64,000 nucleotides of DNA from Dickeya dianthicola NCPPB 453. GTDB lineage: Bacteria > Pseudomonadota > Gammaproteobacteria > Enterobacterales > Enterobacteriaceae. The DNA lies in contig NZ_CM001841.1 in the NCBI RefSeq assembly GCF_000365305.1, forward strand, positions 4,266,740 to 4,330,739. The letters run 5' to 3'. The notes below the pieces were generated by a model. It saw nothing but the letters and a program-made list of their open reading frames with translations. It ran no database searches and had not been told where the DNA came from. Within the stretch, counting starts at the first letter, position 1; each line of letters opens with the position of its first letter. Made by a program: the position numbers and the translations under genes. Shown piece after piece: positions 8,511 to 18,445 of this stretch.

Positions 8511-9131
8511 ATGACTCAGGACTGGTGGTTAACCTACCTCGTCACCACATTAATTCTCAGCCTGTCGCCCGGTTCCGGCGCCATCAACACCATGAGCACC
8601 AGCATCAGCCACGGTTACCGCGGCGCGATAGCGTCCATCGCCGGGTTGCAACTGGGCCTGACCATTCACATCGTGCTGGTGGGGATCGGCCTGGGGGCGT
8701 TGTTGTCTCAGTCGGTGTTGGCGTTTGATATGCTGAAATGGCTCGGCGCCGCTTACCTGATCTGGCTTGGCATCCAGCAATGGCGCAGCGCCGGGTCGCT
8801 GGACTTGCAGACGCTGGCTAACGGTATGCCGCGCCGCCGTTTGTTCAAACGGGCGATTCTGGTCAACCTGACCAACCCGAAAAGCATCGTGTTTCTGGCC
8901 GCGCTGTTCCCGCAGTTTATTATCCCGCATCAGCCGCAGGCGATGCAGTATCTGGTGCTGGGCCTCACCACCGTGGTGGTCGATATCATCGTGATGATTG
9001 GCTATGCCACGCTGGCGCAGCGCATCGCGCGGTGGCTGAAAGGCCCGCGCCAGCTCAAACAGCTAAACCGGACCTTCGGCTCGTTGTTCATGCTGGTCGG
9101 CGCGCTGCTGGCGACGGCCCGCAAAGCCTGA
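8511..9131 (+). CDS. rhtB: Homoserine/homoserine lactone efflux protein RhtB
   Basis: RhtB is a LysE/RhtB-family inner-membrane exporter of homoserine, homoserine lactone and threonine. The 206 residues equal the E. coli length, and the sequence is colinear, including [13 protein letters not shown] near residues 16-28 and [20 protein letters not shown] in the middle. About six hydrophobic segments are visible. The gene is divergent from pldB and convergent with rhtC, so the two related exporters face each other, as in E. coli. A strong hairpin with TTTT follows. Identity is clear from full-length similarity; the physiological substrate in this organism is inferred. Confidence 0.94.
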   Translation: MTQDWWLTYLVTTLILSLSPGSGAINTMSTSISHGYRGAIASIAGLQLGLTIHIVLVGIGLGALLSQSVLAFDMLKWLGAAYLIWLGIQQWRSAGSLDLQTLANGMPRRRLFKRAILVNLTNPKSIVFLAALFPQFIIPHQPQAMQYLVLGLTTVVVDIIVMIGYATLAQRIARWLKGPRQLKQLNRTFGSLFMLVGALLATARKA

Positions 9132-9143
9132 GCAATGGTGTCG

Positions 9144-9205
9144 TGCAAGATACACCCGGTTATATCTTGCAGACTCGTCGCCCGCACGGCGGCGGCGAGT
9201 CTTTT
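9144..9205 (+). terminator. rhtB terminator region
   Basis: Two hairpins follow rhtB: GCAAGATA/TATCTTGC (9144-9170), then GACTCGTCGCC/GGCGGCGAGTC (9172-9201) followed by TTTT. The second looks like an intrinsic terminator for rhtB. Confidence 0.7.
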
Positions 9206-9253
9206 CCCGCCAGAGAAACTTAATGTAAAGAGACATTTAGCGCGAAGAGAAAA

Positions 9254-9877
9254 TCAACGCGAAATAATCAGGTGAATGCCAAACCCGGTAAACAGCGCGC
9301 CCGCCAGACCGTCCACCCATTTCGCCAGCCGCTGATACCCGCGGCGCATCACCGGCAGCGCGAACACCAGCGCCACCAGGCTGAACCACAGCAAGGTTTC
9401 CAGCGAAATCAGCGCAAACAGCCCCCAGCGCGCCGCCGCCCCCACGTCATCGCCGACAAACAGTGAGAACACGCTGCCGAAATAGATCAGCGCCTTGGGG
9501 TTGGACAGGTTGGTCAGCAAACCGCGCATAAAGGTTTTGCCCTGCTGCGGTAACGCCGCCTCAACGGTTTCCTCGCCCTGATGAGCACGCTTACGCAACG
9601 CTGAACGCAGCAATTGCCAGCCCATCCAGCACAGATACAGGCCGCCGCCGATCGTGACCAGACGGTGCAGCCATGCCATGCGTTCCAGTAGCAAGTGTAG
9701 CCCCATCAACGCGATGGCGGCCCACACCAGCACGCCCAGCGTAATCCCCAACACCCCCATCAGCGCTTCGCGGCGGGAGCGGCTAATCGCCGTCTGGGAA
9801 ACAAAGAAGAAATCCGGCCCTGGGCTCATCAGCGCAATCCAATGCACCAGCGCCACCGTGAGAAACAACATCAACAT
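9254..9877 (-). CDS. rhtC: Threonine efflux protein RhtC
   Basis: RhtC exports threonine across the inner membrane and belongs to the LysE/RhtB family. The 207-residue product (E. coli 206) contains the family signature MSPGPDFFFVSQTA near residues 17-30, GLLTNLSNPKALIYFGSVFSLF in the second half and the conserved end LFTGFGIHLIISR. Start: MLMLFLTVA at 9877, with AGGA eight bases upstream; a longer frame to 9922 gives an N-terminus not found in the family. It lies downstream of recQ on the same strand, 77 bp away, so cotranscription is possible. Confidence 0.94.
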   Translation of the reverse strand: MLMLFLTVALVHWIALMSPGPDFFFVSQTAISRSRREALMGVLGITLGVLVWAAIALMGLHLLLERMAWLHRLVTIGGGLYLCWMGWQLLRSALRKRAHQGEETVEAALPQQGKTFMRGLLTNLSNPKALIYFGSVFSLFVGDDVGAAARWGLFALISLETLLWFSLVALVFALPVMRRGYQRLAKWVDGLAGALFTGFGIHLIISR

Positions 9878-9954
9878 GAGCAATCCTTTTTTCAGAGACA
9901 GAAAAGGCGATGACCCCGGCAAATAACGCTACCGACAGGCAAACCCGACAAATA

Positions 9955-11784
9955 TCAGTCGTCGCCGCTATCGAGATGATCACGAATCAACGTCATAAAG
10001 GGGGCGCCAAATCGCTCCAGTTTCCGCTGGCCGACGCCATTGACCGCCAGCAGTTCACTGGCGGTGACCGGCAGCAGTTCGGCCATTTCCAGCAGCGTGG
10101 CATCGCTAAACACCACGTACGGCGGAATGTTGTCTTCATCCGCGATGGATTTACGCAGTTTGCGCAGTTTGGCGAACAGTTTACGGTCGTAATTACCGCC
10201 GTAGGTTTTCTGGCCGGCGCGCGGCTTGCTCAGGCTGATGACGCGCGGCACCGCCAGTTGCAGCGGCGCCTCGCCGCGCAGCACCGGCCGCGCCGACTCG
10301 GTCAGTTGCAGCGCGGAATGATGGGCGATGTTCTGCGCCAGCAGCCCGAGGTGGATCAACTGACGCAGAATGCTGACCCACTGCTCCTGTGTTTTATCTT
10401 TGCCCAGGCCGTACACCGGCAGTTTGTCGTGACCGAATTCGCGGATGCGCTGATTGTTGGCGCCGCGCAGCACTTCGGCGATGTAACCGATGCCGAACCG
10501 TTGCCCGACGCGGTAGACGCAGGACAGCGCTTTCTGCGCGTCCACCAGTCCGTCGTAGCGTCGGGGCGGGTCAAGGCAGACATCGCAGTTGCCGCACGCT
10601 TGCTGACGGTTTTCGCCAAAATAGTTGAGCAACACCAGACGGCGGCAGGTCTGCGCTTCGGCAAACGCCCCCATCGCATTCAGTTTGTGCCGCTCGATAT
10701 CCAACTGCACGCCGGCCGGTTTTTCTTCCAGACAGCGGCGCAGCCAGGCCATGTCCGCCGGGTCGTAGAACAGCGCCGCTTCGGCGGGCAGGCCGTCGCG
10801 CCCGGCGCGGCCGGTTTCCTGATAGTAAGACTCGATATTGCGCGGGATGTCGAAATGCACCACGAAGCGCACGTTAGGTTTGTTGATGCCCATGCCGAAC
10901 GCCACGGTGGCGACCACCACCTGCAGGTCGTCGCGCAAAAACGCCTCCTGCACCTGAGCACGGCGGTCGTTTTCCAGCCCGGCGTGATAGGCACCGACGC
11001 TCAGCCCACGGTTCTGCAACCGGGCGCACAGGTCTTCCACCTTGGCCCGGCTGTTGCAATACACGATACCGCTCTTGCCGCGCTGCCCTTGTACAAACAG
11101 CCACAACTGGTCGAGCGGTTTGAATTTTTCCACCAGCGTGTAGCGGATGTTGGGGCGGTCAAAACTGCTGATATTGGTAAGCGGGTCGCGCAAATCCAGC
11201 AGACGGGCGATATCCTGACGGGTGGTTTCATCGGCGGTGGCGGTCAGCGCCACAATCGGCAGGGCGGGAAACTGCTGTTTTATCTGCCCCAGCGCGCGGT
11301 ATTCCGGGCGAAAATCGTGCCCCCACTGGGAAATGCAGTGCGCTTCGTCGATGGCGATAAGCGTCGTGTTCCAGTGCGTCAGTTGCTCCAGAAACCCGTC
11401 GGTGGTGAGGCGTTCCGGCGCGATGTACAGCAGCTTCAGTTCGCCGCGGCGGCAGGCGCTGAACACCGCCTGCTGCTGCTCACGGGTCTGGGTGGAATTG
11501 AGGCAGGCCGCCGCCACGCCATAAGCCTGCAACTGATCGACCTGATCCTTCATCAGGGAGATCAGCGGCGACACCACCAGCGTCAGCCCCTCCAGCACCA
11601 GCGCCGGAATCTGATAACACAGGGACTTTCCCCCGCCGGTCGGCATGATAACCAGGCAGTCGCGCCCGCTGATGGCGGCATTGATAATGGCCTGCTGACC
11701 CGGCCGAAATTGCTGGTAGCCGAAGGTTTCACGCAGCACCTGCATCGCCAGCGTTTCTTTATTCAATACGTCTGCCGTAGACAC
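9955..11784 (-). CDS. recQ: ATP-dependent DNA helicase RecQ
   Basis: RecQ is a 3'-5' helicase that acts in the RecF recombination pathway and suppresses illegitimate recombination. The 609-residue protein has the full domain set. Helicase core: Walker [13 protein letters not shown] near residues 47-58 and the DEAH box [16 protein letters not shown]. RecQ-C zinc region: cysteines in [12 protein letters not shown] and ACGNCDVC. A winged-helix part and a C-terminal HRDC domain ending near LERFGAPF complete it. The start appears to be GTG at 11784 ([10 protein letters not shown] aligns with the E. coli N-terminus), with GGTGAAGGC immediately upstream; spacing is not ideal. The upstream neighbour is a pldA remnant. 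Confidence 0.95.
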   Translation of the reverse strand: MSTADVLNKETLAMQVLRETFGYQQFRPGQQAIINAAISGRDCLVIMPTGGGKSLCYQIPALVLEGLTLVVSPLISLMKDQVDQLQAYGVAAACLNSTQTREQQQAVFSACRRGELKLLYIAPERLTTDGFLEQLTHWNTTLIAIDEAHCISQWGHDFRPEYRALGQIKQQFPALPIVALTATADETTRQDIARLLDLRDPLTNISSFDRPNIRYTLVEKFKPLDQLWLFVQGQRGKSGIVYCNSRAKVEDLCARLQNRGLSVGAYHAGLENDRRAQVQEAFLRDDLQVVVATVAFGMGINKPNVRFVVHFDIPRNIESYYQETGRAGRDGLPAEAALFYDPADMAWLRRCLEEKPAGVQLDIERHKLNAMGAFAEAQTCRRLVLLNYFGENRQQACGNCDVCLDPPRRYDGLVDAQKALSCVYRVGQRFGIGYIAEVLRGANNQRIREFGHDKLPVYGLGKDKTQEQWVSILRQLIHLGLLAQNIAHHSALQLTESARPVLRGEAPLQLAVPRVISLSKPRAGQKTYGGNYDRKLFAKLRKLRKSIADEDNIPPYVVFSDATLLEMAELLPVTASELLAVNGVGQRKLERFGAPFMTLIRDHLDSGDD

Positions 11785-11935
11785 GCCTTCACCGCTTTCA
11801 CGTTATTCACTGCCCTGAAAAAGTTATTTATCGCTTTTGAAAAAGCAAACAGGCGCTATTTTCAGCGCCGCTCGCCAAAACTGCAACGTCTGTCGCCGGG
11901 TTTTCTGCGGCGGCCCGCAGTCCCGCCGGCCAGAG

Positions 11936-12036
11936 CTAGAACATATCGTTGAGCGTCACGCCAATGCCGTAGCGGGTCTGGCGGTGATTGTAGTCAATCA
12001 GCGACTCGCCGTAACCGGTATTCCAGTTATGGCGGA
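11936..12036 (-). pseudogene. pldA: Remnant of outer membrane phospholipase A (pldA)
   Basis: Translating the minus strand in the frame that ends with TAG at 11936-11938 gives IRHNWNTGYGESLIDYNHR, then QTRYGIGVTLNDMF and the stop. This is the C-terminus of PldA. In the E. coli protein NWNTGYG and GYGESLIDYN are separated by roughly 30 residues (the last hairpins of the barrel); here they are joined at the shared GYG. No barrel sequence, signal peptide or catalytic His/Ser region remains upstream. The frame continues open to about 12109, but that part does not resemble PldA. pldA normally sits here, between yigI/rarD and recQ. It cannot encode a working phospholipase. Confidence 0.85.
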
Positions 12037-12192
12037 TAGTGTACACAGGTCGCCCAATTCGCGCAGTTTTCCTGTTGTTATATCGACCAGCGGTAGCAAG
12101 AAAGCATAACGGCACCTAAAATAACAACTCATTAACTTATAAATACAAAAAATTAACTACTTCACCCTGCCGACGAGAAAAGAGGCTCACAC

Positions 12193-12663
12193 ATGCTTAC
12201 CACACCGCTCACTCTGGACATGCTACGTCAGCGCGTCAGCGATATTTTTATCTATCAGATGCCATTCAATCAGGAGTTGGGACTCACGCTGGAGGCATTC
12301 TCGCCGGATGCGGTCACGCTAAGTTTCCACCACCAGAACAAGCTGGTGGGCAACGTGTTGCAGCAGATTCTGCACGGCGGCGTGATCGCCGCCGGTCTGG
12401 ATGTGGCCGCCGGGCTGGTGTGCGTGGGCAGCGCGCTGCTGCGCCATGACACCTTGAGCGAGCAGGAGCTTCATCAGCGGCTGTCGCGTATGGGCACCAT
12501 CGACCTGCGGGTGGATTACCTGCGCCCCGGCCGCGGCGAACACTTTACCCTGACCAGCCAGCTGTTGCGCGGCGGCAATAAAATCGCCGTGGCGCGGGCC
12601 GAATTACATAACGAAAAACAGTCGCATATCGCCAGCGCCGTCGCCACCTACATCGTGGGTTAA
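12193..12663 (+). CDS. yigI: Acyl-CoA thioesterase YigI (hotdog fold)
   Basis: This is a 156-residue single-domain hotdog thioesterase matching E. coli YigI (155 residues), which hydrolyses medium- and long-chain acyl-CoA. The family core is visible: [19 protein letters not shown] near residues 58-76, holding the HGG loop, then [19 protein letters not shown] and a final AVATYIVG strand. Start at 12193; the gene is the first of a plus-strand pair with rarD, whose frame begins about 100 bp further on. In E. coli the order is also rarD-yigI-pldA, and here pldA has decayed next to it. Function is transferred from the family. Confidence 0.9.
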   Translation: MLTTPLTLDMLRQRVSDIFIYQMPFNQELGLTLEAFSPDAVTLSFHHQNKLVGNVLQQILHGGVIAAGLDVAAGLVCVGSALLRHDTLSEQELHQRLSRMGTIDLRVDYLRPGRGEHFTLTSQLLRGGNKIAVARAELHNEKQSHIASAVATYIVG

Positions 12664-12765
12664 GGGGAATGTCGAACCGGGATTTACCGACACGCTGCGG
12701 CAAGACACCCGCGCCGTGGTCCGGTACACTGGATGCTCATCTGCGGTTTATCTGGTTTCTTATCA

Positions 12766-13686
12766 ATGAGTATGCCACAACACCGCCAGGGGGTACTGTT
12801 CGCCCTCGGCGCTTATATCATCTGGGGAATTGCCCCGGTTTATTTCAAACGGCTCGGACAAGTGCCGGCCGATGAAATTCTCAGCCACCGGATTATCTGG
12901 TCGTTCTTTTTCATGCTGTTGTTGCTGAGCCTCAGCCGTAAATGGGGTGTGGTGCGCAACGCCTGCCGCCGACCGCGCCAGCTCTTGCTGCTGGCGATCA
13001 CCGCCACGCTGGTGGCCTGCAACTGGCTGATTTACATCTGGGCGGTCAACCATAACCATATGCTGGAAGCCAGCCTGGGTTACTTCATCAACCCGCTGGT
13101 CAGTGTGCTGCTGGGGATGCTGTTTCTCGGGGAGCGGTTCCGCCCGACGCAATGGCTGGCGATGCTGCTGGCAATGGGCGGCGTACTGGTGCAGTTGTGG
13201 ACGCTCGGCTCGCTGCCGGTCATCGCGCTTACTCTGGCCTTCAGTTTCGGCGTTTACGGCCTGCTGCGTAAAAAGATCGCTATCGACGGCCAAACCGGCA
13301 TGCTGTTCGAAACCCTATGGCTGCTGCCCGCCGCGCTGGTTTATCTGGAATGGCTGGCCGATTCGCCCACCAGCCATCTCAGTCAAAACCCGACATCGCT
13401 CAATCTGTTGCTGATGGCGGCGGGCATCGTCACCACCGTGCCGCTGCTGTTGTTTACCTCGGCCGCCATGCGTCTGCGGTTGTCTACGCTGGGCTTCTTT
13501 CAGTATCTGGCGCCGACGCTGACCTTCCTGCTGGCGGTGCTGGTCTACGGCGAAACCATCACGTCGGACCGGTTGGTCACCTTTGCGTTCATCTGGCTGG
13601 CGCTGGCGGTGTTCACGCTCGACGCGCTCTATACCCAGCGACGGTTACGCCGTGTCGACCACAGCGTGACGCGAGATGTAACGTGA
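12766..13686 (+). CDS. rarD: EamA/RhaT-family permease RarD
   Basis: RarD is a ten-helix inner-membrane protein of the drug/metabolite transporter superfamily. Its name comes from a chloramphenicol-sensitivity region, and its substrate is not settled. About 306 residues match E. coli RarD in order, with ALGAYIIWGIAPVYFKRL at the N-terminus, HMLEASLGYFINPLVS in the middle, RLRLSTLGFFQYLAPTL and the tail LYTQRRLRR. Start choice: ATG at 12766 or 12772 gives the family N-terminus; an in-frame ATG at 12733 would add eleven residues, and no start has a strong ribosome site. The last 42 bp overlap the 3' end of the convergent abrB-type gene. Confidence 0.9.
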   Translation: MSMPQHRQGVLFALGAYIIWGIAPVYFKRLGQVPADEILSHRIIWSFFFMLLLLSLSRKWGVVRNACRRPRQLLLLAITATLVACNWLIYIWAVNHNHMLEASLGYFINPLVSVLLGMLFLGERFRPTQWLAMLLAMGGVLVQLWTLGSLPVIALTLAFSFGVYGLLRKKIAIDGQTGMLFETLWLLPAALVYLEWLADSPTSHLSQNPTSLNLLLMAAGIVTTVPLLLFTSAAMRLRLSTLGFFQYLAPTLTFLLAVLVYGETITSDRLVTFAFIWLALAVFTLDALYTQRRLRRVDHSVTRDVT

Positions 13687-14703
13687 CAAAATCGGGCTAA
13701 AAATCAGGGTGGAGAACAGGCGCATCGTCTGAAACGCCATAACAAACGCGATATCCACCCGGCTGCTAGCGGCGATAACGGCGATAGAATCCAGCCCACC
13801 GGGGCTGGTTGCCAGATAGGCGGTCAGCATATCCACCGACAACAGATGCGTCAGCATTAGCGCCATCCCACCACACAGCAACATCAACGTGATAATCGAA
13901 AGCATCATTTTCGGCAGGGTGCGCAGCGCCAGCAAAAATACCGTCCGGGTAAACGCCAGCCCGACGCTCCAGCCAATCAGCGCATAGGCCACCGCCAGTA
14001 ACCATTCCGGCGTTTGTAATGTCATGATGCCGGAAGAATGTAATATTGAACCGACGATCATCGGCACCAACAGTTGGCCGGAAGGAATACGCAGCCGCCG
14101 TCCAACCCAGGCACAACTAAACGCCATGACCAGCGTGCCGGGGAAGCGCCAGTCCAGCGCAGGGAACCAGACCAGCAACGCATTATTGGCTTCGGCACCC
14201 TGCCCGAGACTGGCACGCGCCACAAACGCCGCCGACGCGGTCACCATCAATAACCGCAGGTACTGCATGAACGCCACCAGCCGGACATCGGCGCCAAAAT
14301 CCCCCGCCATCGCCACCATCGCCGACGCGCCGCCTGGAGACGCCCCCCAGGTGCCGGTCGTGCCCGGCAGCTCGCTATAGCGCATCAGCAACCAGCCGGA
14401 TAATCCGCTGGCAACCAACGTCGACAGCAGGATAAATAGAACCAACGGCCACTCTTTCACCAGCAGCATCAGGATGGACAGGGAGAGACTTTGCGCCACC
14501 AGACAGCCCAGCACGGCATTACTGGCGTAAAACAACGGGCGGGGAATACGGATAGTGGCGCCGTTCAGTCCCATGACGACCCCCACCAGCATCGGCCCCA
14601 GCAGCAGCGCCGCCGGAACATGGTAAACCAGCAGACCAAACCCCAACACCAACGAAACCGCCAGCAGCATGAACCATTGTGTCAACACAGGAAACCTCTC
14701 CAT
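13645..14703 (-). CDS. abrB: AbrB-family membrane protein
   Basis: A 352-residue polytopic inner-membrane protein of the AbrB family (putative transporter or ammonia-monooxygenase-like regulator; no firm biochemical role). Two homologous halves are visible, each with a PSGQLLVPM-like or PGTTGTWGASPGGASAM-like motif. The C-terminal TAYLATSPGGLDSIAVIA repeats the SPGG theme. It resembles E. coli AbrB along its length. The start at 14703 follows AGGCG eight bases upstream. The 3' end overlaps rarD tail-to-tail by 42 bp, so the transcripts are antisense there. The substrate cannot be deduced from the sequence. Confidence 0.85.
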   Translation of the reverse strand: MERFPVLTQWFMLLAVSLVLGFGLLVYHVPAALLLGPMLVGVVMGLNGATIRIPRPLFYASNAVLGCLVAQSLSLSILMLLVKEWPLVLFILLSTLVASGLSGWLLMRYSELPGTTGTWGASPGGASAMVAMAGDFGADVRLVAFMQYLRLLMVTASAAFVARASLGQGAEANNALLVWFPALDWRFPGTLVMAFSCAWVGRRLRIPSGQLLVPMIVGSILHSSGIMTLQTPEWLLAVAYALIGWSVGLAFTRTVFLLALRTLPKMMLSIITLMLLCGGMALMLTHLLSVDMLTAYLATSPGGLDSIAVIAASSRVDIAFVMAFQTMRLFSTLIFSPILSRYISRHAVVDTA

Positions 14704-14876
14704 GCACAGCGCCTGTTACAACATCAAAGCAGAGAGGCAATTCTACCCCGAAGCCCGTCAGACGGGCATTTATCCGTGCGGAATCTATGTTATCAAAGAT
14801 GTCGGGGGAGAAATCAGGCCAGGGACTCGTCGACCTTGCGGACACGAGCCACCTGTCAGAGAAAAGAGCGTCGTTG

Positions 14877-15827
14877 TTACAGCCAGTTACGGCGTTTGAA
14901 GTACAGGTACGGCGCCAGACCGGCCAGCAGCATCAGCACCAGCGCGCCTGGATAGCCGTAGGCCCATTTCAGTTCCGGCATGAACTCGAAGTTCATGCCA
15001 TAGCTGGACGCCACCAGCGTCGGCGGCAGGAATACCACCGAGACCACCGAGAAGATTTTGATGATGCGGTTCTGCTCGATGTTGATGAAACCCATCGCCG
15101 CCTGCATCAGGAAGTTAACTTTCTGAAACAGTGATTCGTTGTGCGGCAGCAGAGACTCGATGTCGCGCAGGATCTCGCGCGCCTGCTCCAACTGACTGCT
15201 CGGCAACCGGGCACGGCGTACCAGGAAGTTGAGCGCGCGCTGGGTATCCATCAGACACAGCCGCACTTTCCAGCCGATATCCTCCTGCTCCGCCAGCGTC
15301 GATAGCGCGTCGTCATATTCGTCGCCCTGACGACCGTCCATGATCACCCGGCTCAGGGATTCCAGATCGCTGTAGATATTTTCGATTTCGTCCGCCAACT
15401 GTTCAATCTTGGTTTCAAACAGATCGAGCAGCAGTTCGTAGGCGTTGCCGTCCACCAGCGTCTGAGCGCGGGCGCGCATACGGTAGAGACGAAAAGCCGG
15501 CAGTTCGCGCTCGCGCAGCGTATACAAACGGCCATCGCGAATGGTGAACGCCACCGTGGAGTTGCCGGCGTGGTCGTCCGCGTCTTCATAAAAGAAAAAG
15601 GAGTGAATATGCAGGCCGTCTTCATCTTCGAAAAAACGGGCCGATGCTTCAATGTCTTCCAGTTCCGGTCGGGTCGCCAGGCTTTGCCCCAGCTGATTCT
15701 GGACCAAATCTCGCTCTTCGATGTCTGGCTCGACCAAATCCACCCATAGCGAGGTGGTCAGGTCGTTGCTTTCATCCAGTTCCAGGCGAGTTAAACGGCA
15801 GTTATCGAGTTTGAATGCGCTCAGCAT
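14877..15827 (-). CDS. corA: Magnesium/cobalt transporter CorA
   Basis: CorA is the pentameric inner-membrane channel for constitutive Mg2+ uptake, also passing Co2+ and Ni2+. The 316-residue product equals the E. coli length. It has a long cytoplasmic alpha/beta domain with coiled helices (residues about 1-250) and two C-terminal membrane helices. The diagnostic YGMNF lies between them near residue 280, and the basic tail KRRNWL closes the protein. Start: MLSAFKLDN at 15827 with GGGAG eight bases upstream; the longer frame to 15878 is not supported. It lies downstream of uvrD on the same strand, as in E. coli, with a 369 bp leader between them. Confidence 0.96.
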   Translation of the reverse strand: MLSAFKLDNCRLTRLELDESNDLTTSLWVDLVEPDIEERDLVQNQLGQSLATRPELEDIEASARFFEDEDGLHIHSFFFYEDADDHAGNSTVAFTIRDGRLYTLRERELPAFRLYRMRARAQTLVDGNAYELLLDLFETKIEQLADEIENIYSDLESLSRVIMDGRQGDEYDDALSTLAEQEDIGWKVRLCLMDTQRALNFLVRRARLPSSQLEQAREILRDIESLLPHNESLFQKVNFLMQAAMGFINIEQNRIIKIFSVVSVVFLPPTLVASSYGMNFEFMPELKWAYGYPGALVLMLLAGLAPYLYFKRRNWL

Positions 15828-16196
15828 AGGCCATGCTCCCAAAATGTAACAAAGAGGGACAAAACGCGATTGAAACACAGAAACAGGGTGGAAAAGTCAC
15901 CATCAGGTTTCAGGCCGTGAGACGGTGCTGACTCGATGCGACAAACAATATCGCTGACAACCTCGAAGGCTATCAGCGCAGGGAAGATAGCCTTAGAAGT
16001 GGTACCTAATCAGTAGGTTATTGAGCCAGTATCGACTGGGTGTGTCCAAGGCGTGGGTCCTCCGGGAATAATGATGGGCGCATGTTACGCCGAGATGAAA
16101 AAGGCTGTCAACAGACAAACAGATGATTAGTCTGTGTCCAACCGTAACATCCAGTGAGCACAGACTGAACACCGCGTCCATCACAGCATGATCGCG
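15828..16196 (-). promoter_or_regulatory. Long corA leader between uvrD and corA
   Basis: No established gene lies in these 369 bp. A hairpin GGCTATC/GATAGCC (15968-15974 with 15986-15992) is near corA. A minus-strand frame at 15993-16184 (GTG or ATG start, 63 codons) has no good ribosome site. In Salmonella the corA leader contains a short regulatory frame, corL, that governs Rho-dependent termination. The position here fits such a leader, but I cannot confirm homology. Confidence 0.35.
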
Positions 16197-18365
16197 CTAT
16201 ACCGTATCCAGACGGGCATACGCAGCCACCAGCCATTTGATGCCCTGACCGGCAAACGCCACCTGGATCCGGCAGTGCTCGCCGCTGCCTTCCAGATTAA
16301 CAATGGTGCCTTCGCCGAATTTGGCGTGGCGTACCCGTTGCCCCAGCTTATAACCGGTATCGCTCTGGCTGATTGGCGTGCCCAGCTGTTGATAATTGAC
16401 CGGGCGCGAGACGCTGGCGCGCAGCCGTACTTCTTCCACGCACTCCGGCGGCAGTTCGCCGATAAAACGCGACGGGCGGTGATAGGTTTCCTTGCCGTAC
16501 AGACGGCGGCTTTCGGCGTAGGTCAGCGTCAGTTTCTGCATCGCGCGCGTCACGCCGACATAGGCCAGCCGGCGTTCTTCTTCCAGACGGCCGCCTTCAT
16601 CCAGCGACATCTGGCTGGGGAACATCCCCTCTTCCATACCGACGACAAACACCTGCGGGAACTCCAGACCTTTGGCGGAATGCAGCGTCATCAGTTGCAC
16701 CGCGTCCTGATAGGCGTCTGCCTGCCCTTCGCCGGCTTCCAGCGCGGCGTGAGACAAAAACGCCTGCAACGGCAGCAGGTCCTGATCTTCATCCTGATAG
16801 CTGAACTGGCGGGTCGCCGTCACCAGTTCCTCCAGGTTTTCCACCCGCGCCTGGCCCTTCTCGCCTTTTTCCTGCTCGTACATGCTCCACAATCCGGAAT
16901 CGCGAATCACCCGGTCGGTCTGTACATGCAGCGGTAAATCGGCGGTATCGCTGGCGAGTGCATCCACCAGTTCCAGAAAACGTTGCAACGCGGCGGCGGC
17001 GCGCCCGGCCAGCACTTTTTCCTGCAACAACGCACGCGTCGCCTGCCACAGCGTCAACTGGCGGTCGCGCGCCGTCTGGCGCACCACATCCAGCGTGCGG
17101 TCGCCGATGCCGCGCGTCGGCGTGTTGACCACACGCTCAAACGCGGCGTCATCGTTGCGGTTGGCCATCAAGCGCAAATAAGACAACGCGTCCTTGATTT
17201 CCTGCCGTTCGAAGAAGCGCATACCGCCATAAATCCGGTACGGCAGGCTTTGCTGCAACAATGCCTCTTCCAGCACGCGCGACTGGGCGTTGCTGCGATA
17301 AAGAATGGCGCATTCGCTGAGCGCGCCGCCCGCTTCCTGCCACACCTTGATGCGACTGACGACAAACCGCGCTTCGTCCAGCTCGTTAAAGGCGCAATAC
17401 AGCGAAATCGGTTCGCCGTCGATGCCGTCGGTCCACAGGTTTTTGCCCAGCCGGTCGCCGTTATGAGCAATCAGCGCGTTGGCGGCATTGAGGATGTTGG
17501 CGGTGGAACGGTAATTCTGCTCCAGACGGATGGTCGTCACGTCGCTGAAATCCCGCAGGAAGTGTTGGATATTCTCCACCTGCGCCCCGCGCCAGCCGTA
17601 GATCGACTGGTCGTCGTCGCCCACGATCATCACTTTGGCGCCGTCGCCGGCCAGCAGGCGAATCCAGGCGTACTGGATGCGGTTGGTATCCTGAAACTCA
17701 TCCACCAGGATGTTGTTAAAACGGTCGCGGTAATGCTGGAGAATATGCGGTTTGTTCAGCCACAATTCGTGAGCACGCAGCAACAGTTCGGCAAAATCCA
17801 CCAGCCCGGCGCGATCGCACGCTTCCTGATAGGCCTGATAGATACGCAGCCAGGTCTGCTCCACCGGGTTGCCGTAGCTGTCGATGTGCTGCGGGCGCAA
17901 CCCTTCGTCTTTCTTGCCGTTGATGTACCACATCGCCTGACGGGGCGGCCACTGCTTCTCATCCAGATTCAGCGCCTTGATCAGACGCTTGAGCAGCCGC
18001 AACTGATCTTCGCTGTCCAGAATCTGGAAATCCTGCGGCAGGCCGGCATCCAGATGGTGCGCGCGCAACAGACGATGCGCCAGCCCGTGGAACGTGCCGA
18101 TCCACATCCCGCCCTGGCCGGTGCCGAGCAGTTGATCGATACGGTGGCGCATTTCCGCCGCCGCCTTGTTGGTGAAGGTCACCGCCATGATCGAATAAGG
18201 CGAGCAGTTCTCCACCGTCAACAACCAGGCGATACGATGAACCAGCACGCGGGTTTTGCCACTGCCTGCGCCAGCCAGTACCAGCATGTTGCTGCGCGCC
18301 GCCGCCACGGCGTCACGCTGTTTATCGTTCAGACTGTCGAGCAGGTCAGATACGTCCATAGGCAT
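16197..18365 (-). CDS. uvrD: DNA helicase II UvrD
   Basis: UvrD is the superfamily 1A 3'-5' helicase of nucleotide-excision and mismatch repair. The protein has 722 residues and follows E. coli UvrD closely throughout. Visible motifs: Walker [11 protein letters not shown] near residues 31-40, Ia [67 protein letters not shown] and VI RRLAYVGVTRA. A C-terminal tudor-like tail (GYKLGQRVRHAKFGEG) that binds RNA polymerase or UvrB is present. Start: ATG 18365 has GGAT six bases upstream; ATG 18359 gives the exact E. coli N-terminus (MDVSDLLDSL). Either is possible. Confidence 0.97.
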   Translation of the reverse strand: MPMDVSDLLDSLNDKQRDAVAAARSNMLVLAGAGSGKTRVLVHRIAWLLTVENCSPYSIMAVTFTNKAAAEMRHRIDQLLGTGQGGMWIGTFHGLAHRLLRAHHLDAGLPQDFQILDSEDQLRLLKRLIKALNLDEKQWPPRQAMWYINGKKDEGLRPQHIDSYGNPVEQTWLRIYQAYQEACDRAGLVDFAELLLRAHELWLNKPHILQHYRDRFNNILVDEFQDTNRIQYAWIRLLAGDGAKVMIVGDDDQSIYGWRGAQVENIQHFLRDFSDVTTIRLEQNYRSTANILNAANALIAHNGDRLGKNLWTDGIDGEPISLYCAFNELDEARFVVSRIKVWQEAGGALSECAILYRSNAQSRVLEEALLQQSLPYRIYGGMRFFERQEIKDALSYLRLMANRNDDAAFERVVNTPTRGIGDRTLDVVRQTARDRQLTLWQATRALLQEKVLAGRAAAALQRFLELVDALASDTADLPLHVQTDRVIRDSGLWSMYEQEKGEKGQARVENLEELVTATRQFSYQDEDQDLLPLQAFLSHAALEAGEGQADAYQDAVQLMTLHSAKGLEFPQVFVVGMEEGMFPSQMSLDEGGRLEEERRLAYVGVTRAMQKLTLTYAESRRLYGKETYHRPSRFIGELPPECVEEVRLRASVSRPVNYQQLGTPISQSDTGYKLGQRVRHAKFGEGTIVNLEGSGEHCRIQVAFAGQGIKWLVAAYARLDTV

Positions 18366-18445
18366 CGGTTATCCGTCAAAGGGGAACCCGGCCTCCGGAT
18401 CGGAGACAAATTCCACTGGTTATCTATACAGTAAAAATAGCAGAA

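Noticed and set aside
9910-11952. 680-codon plus-strand frame
   Set aside because: It is the antisense shadow of recQ, Gln/Arg/Ala-rich as expected for the opposite strand of a GC-rich gene, with no family motif.
12669-12875. 68-codon plus-strand frame between yigI and rarD
   Set aside because: It runs into rarD in another frame and resembles nothing known.
16983-18434. 483-codon plus-strand frame opposite uvrD
   Set aside because: It is the antisense shadow of a fully recognisable helicase gene.
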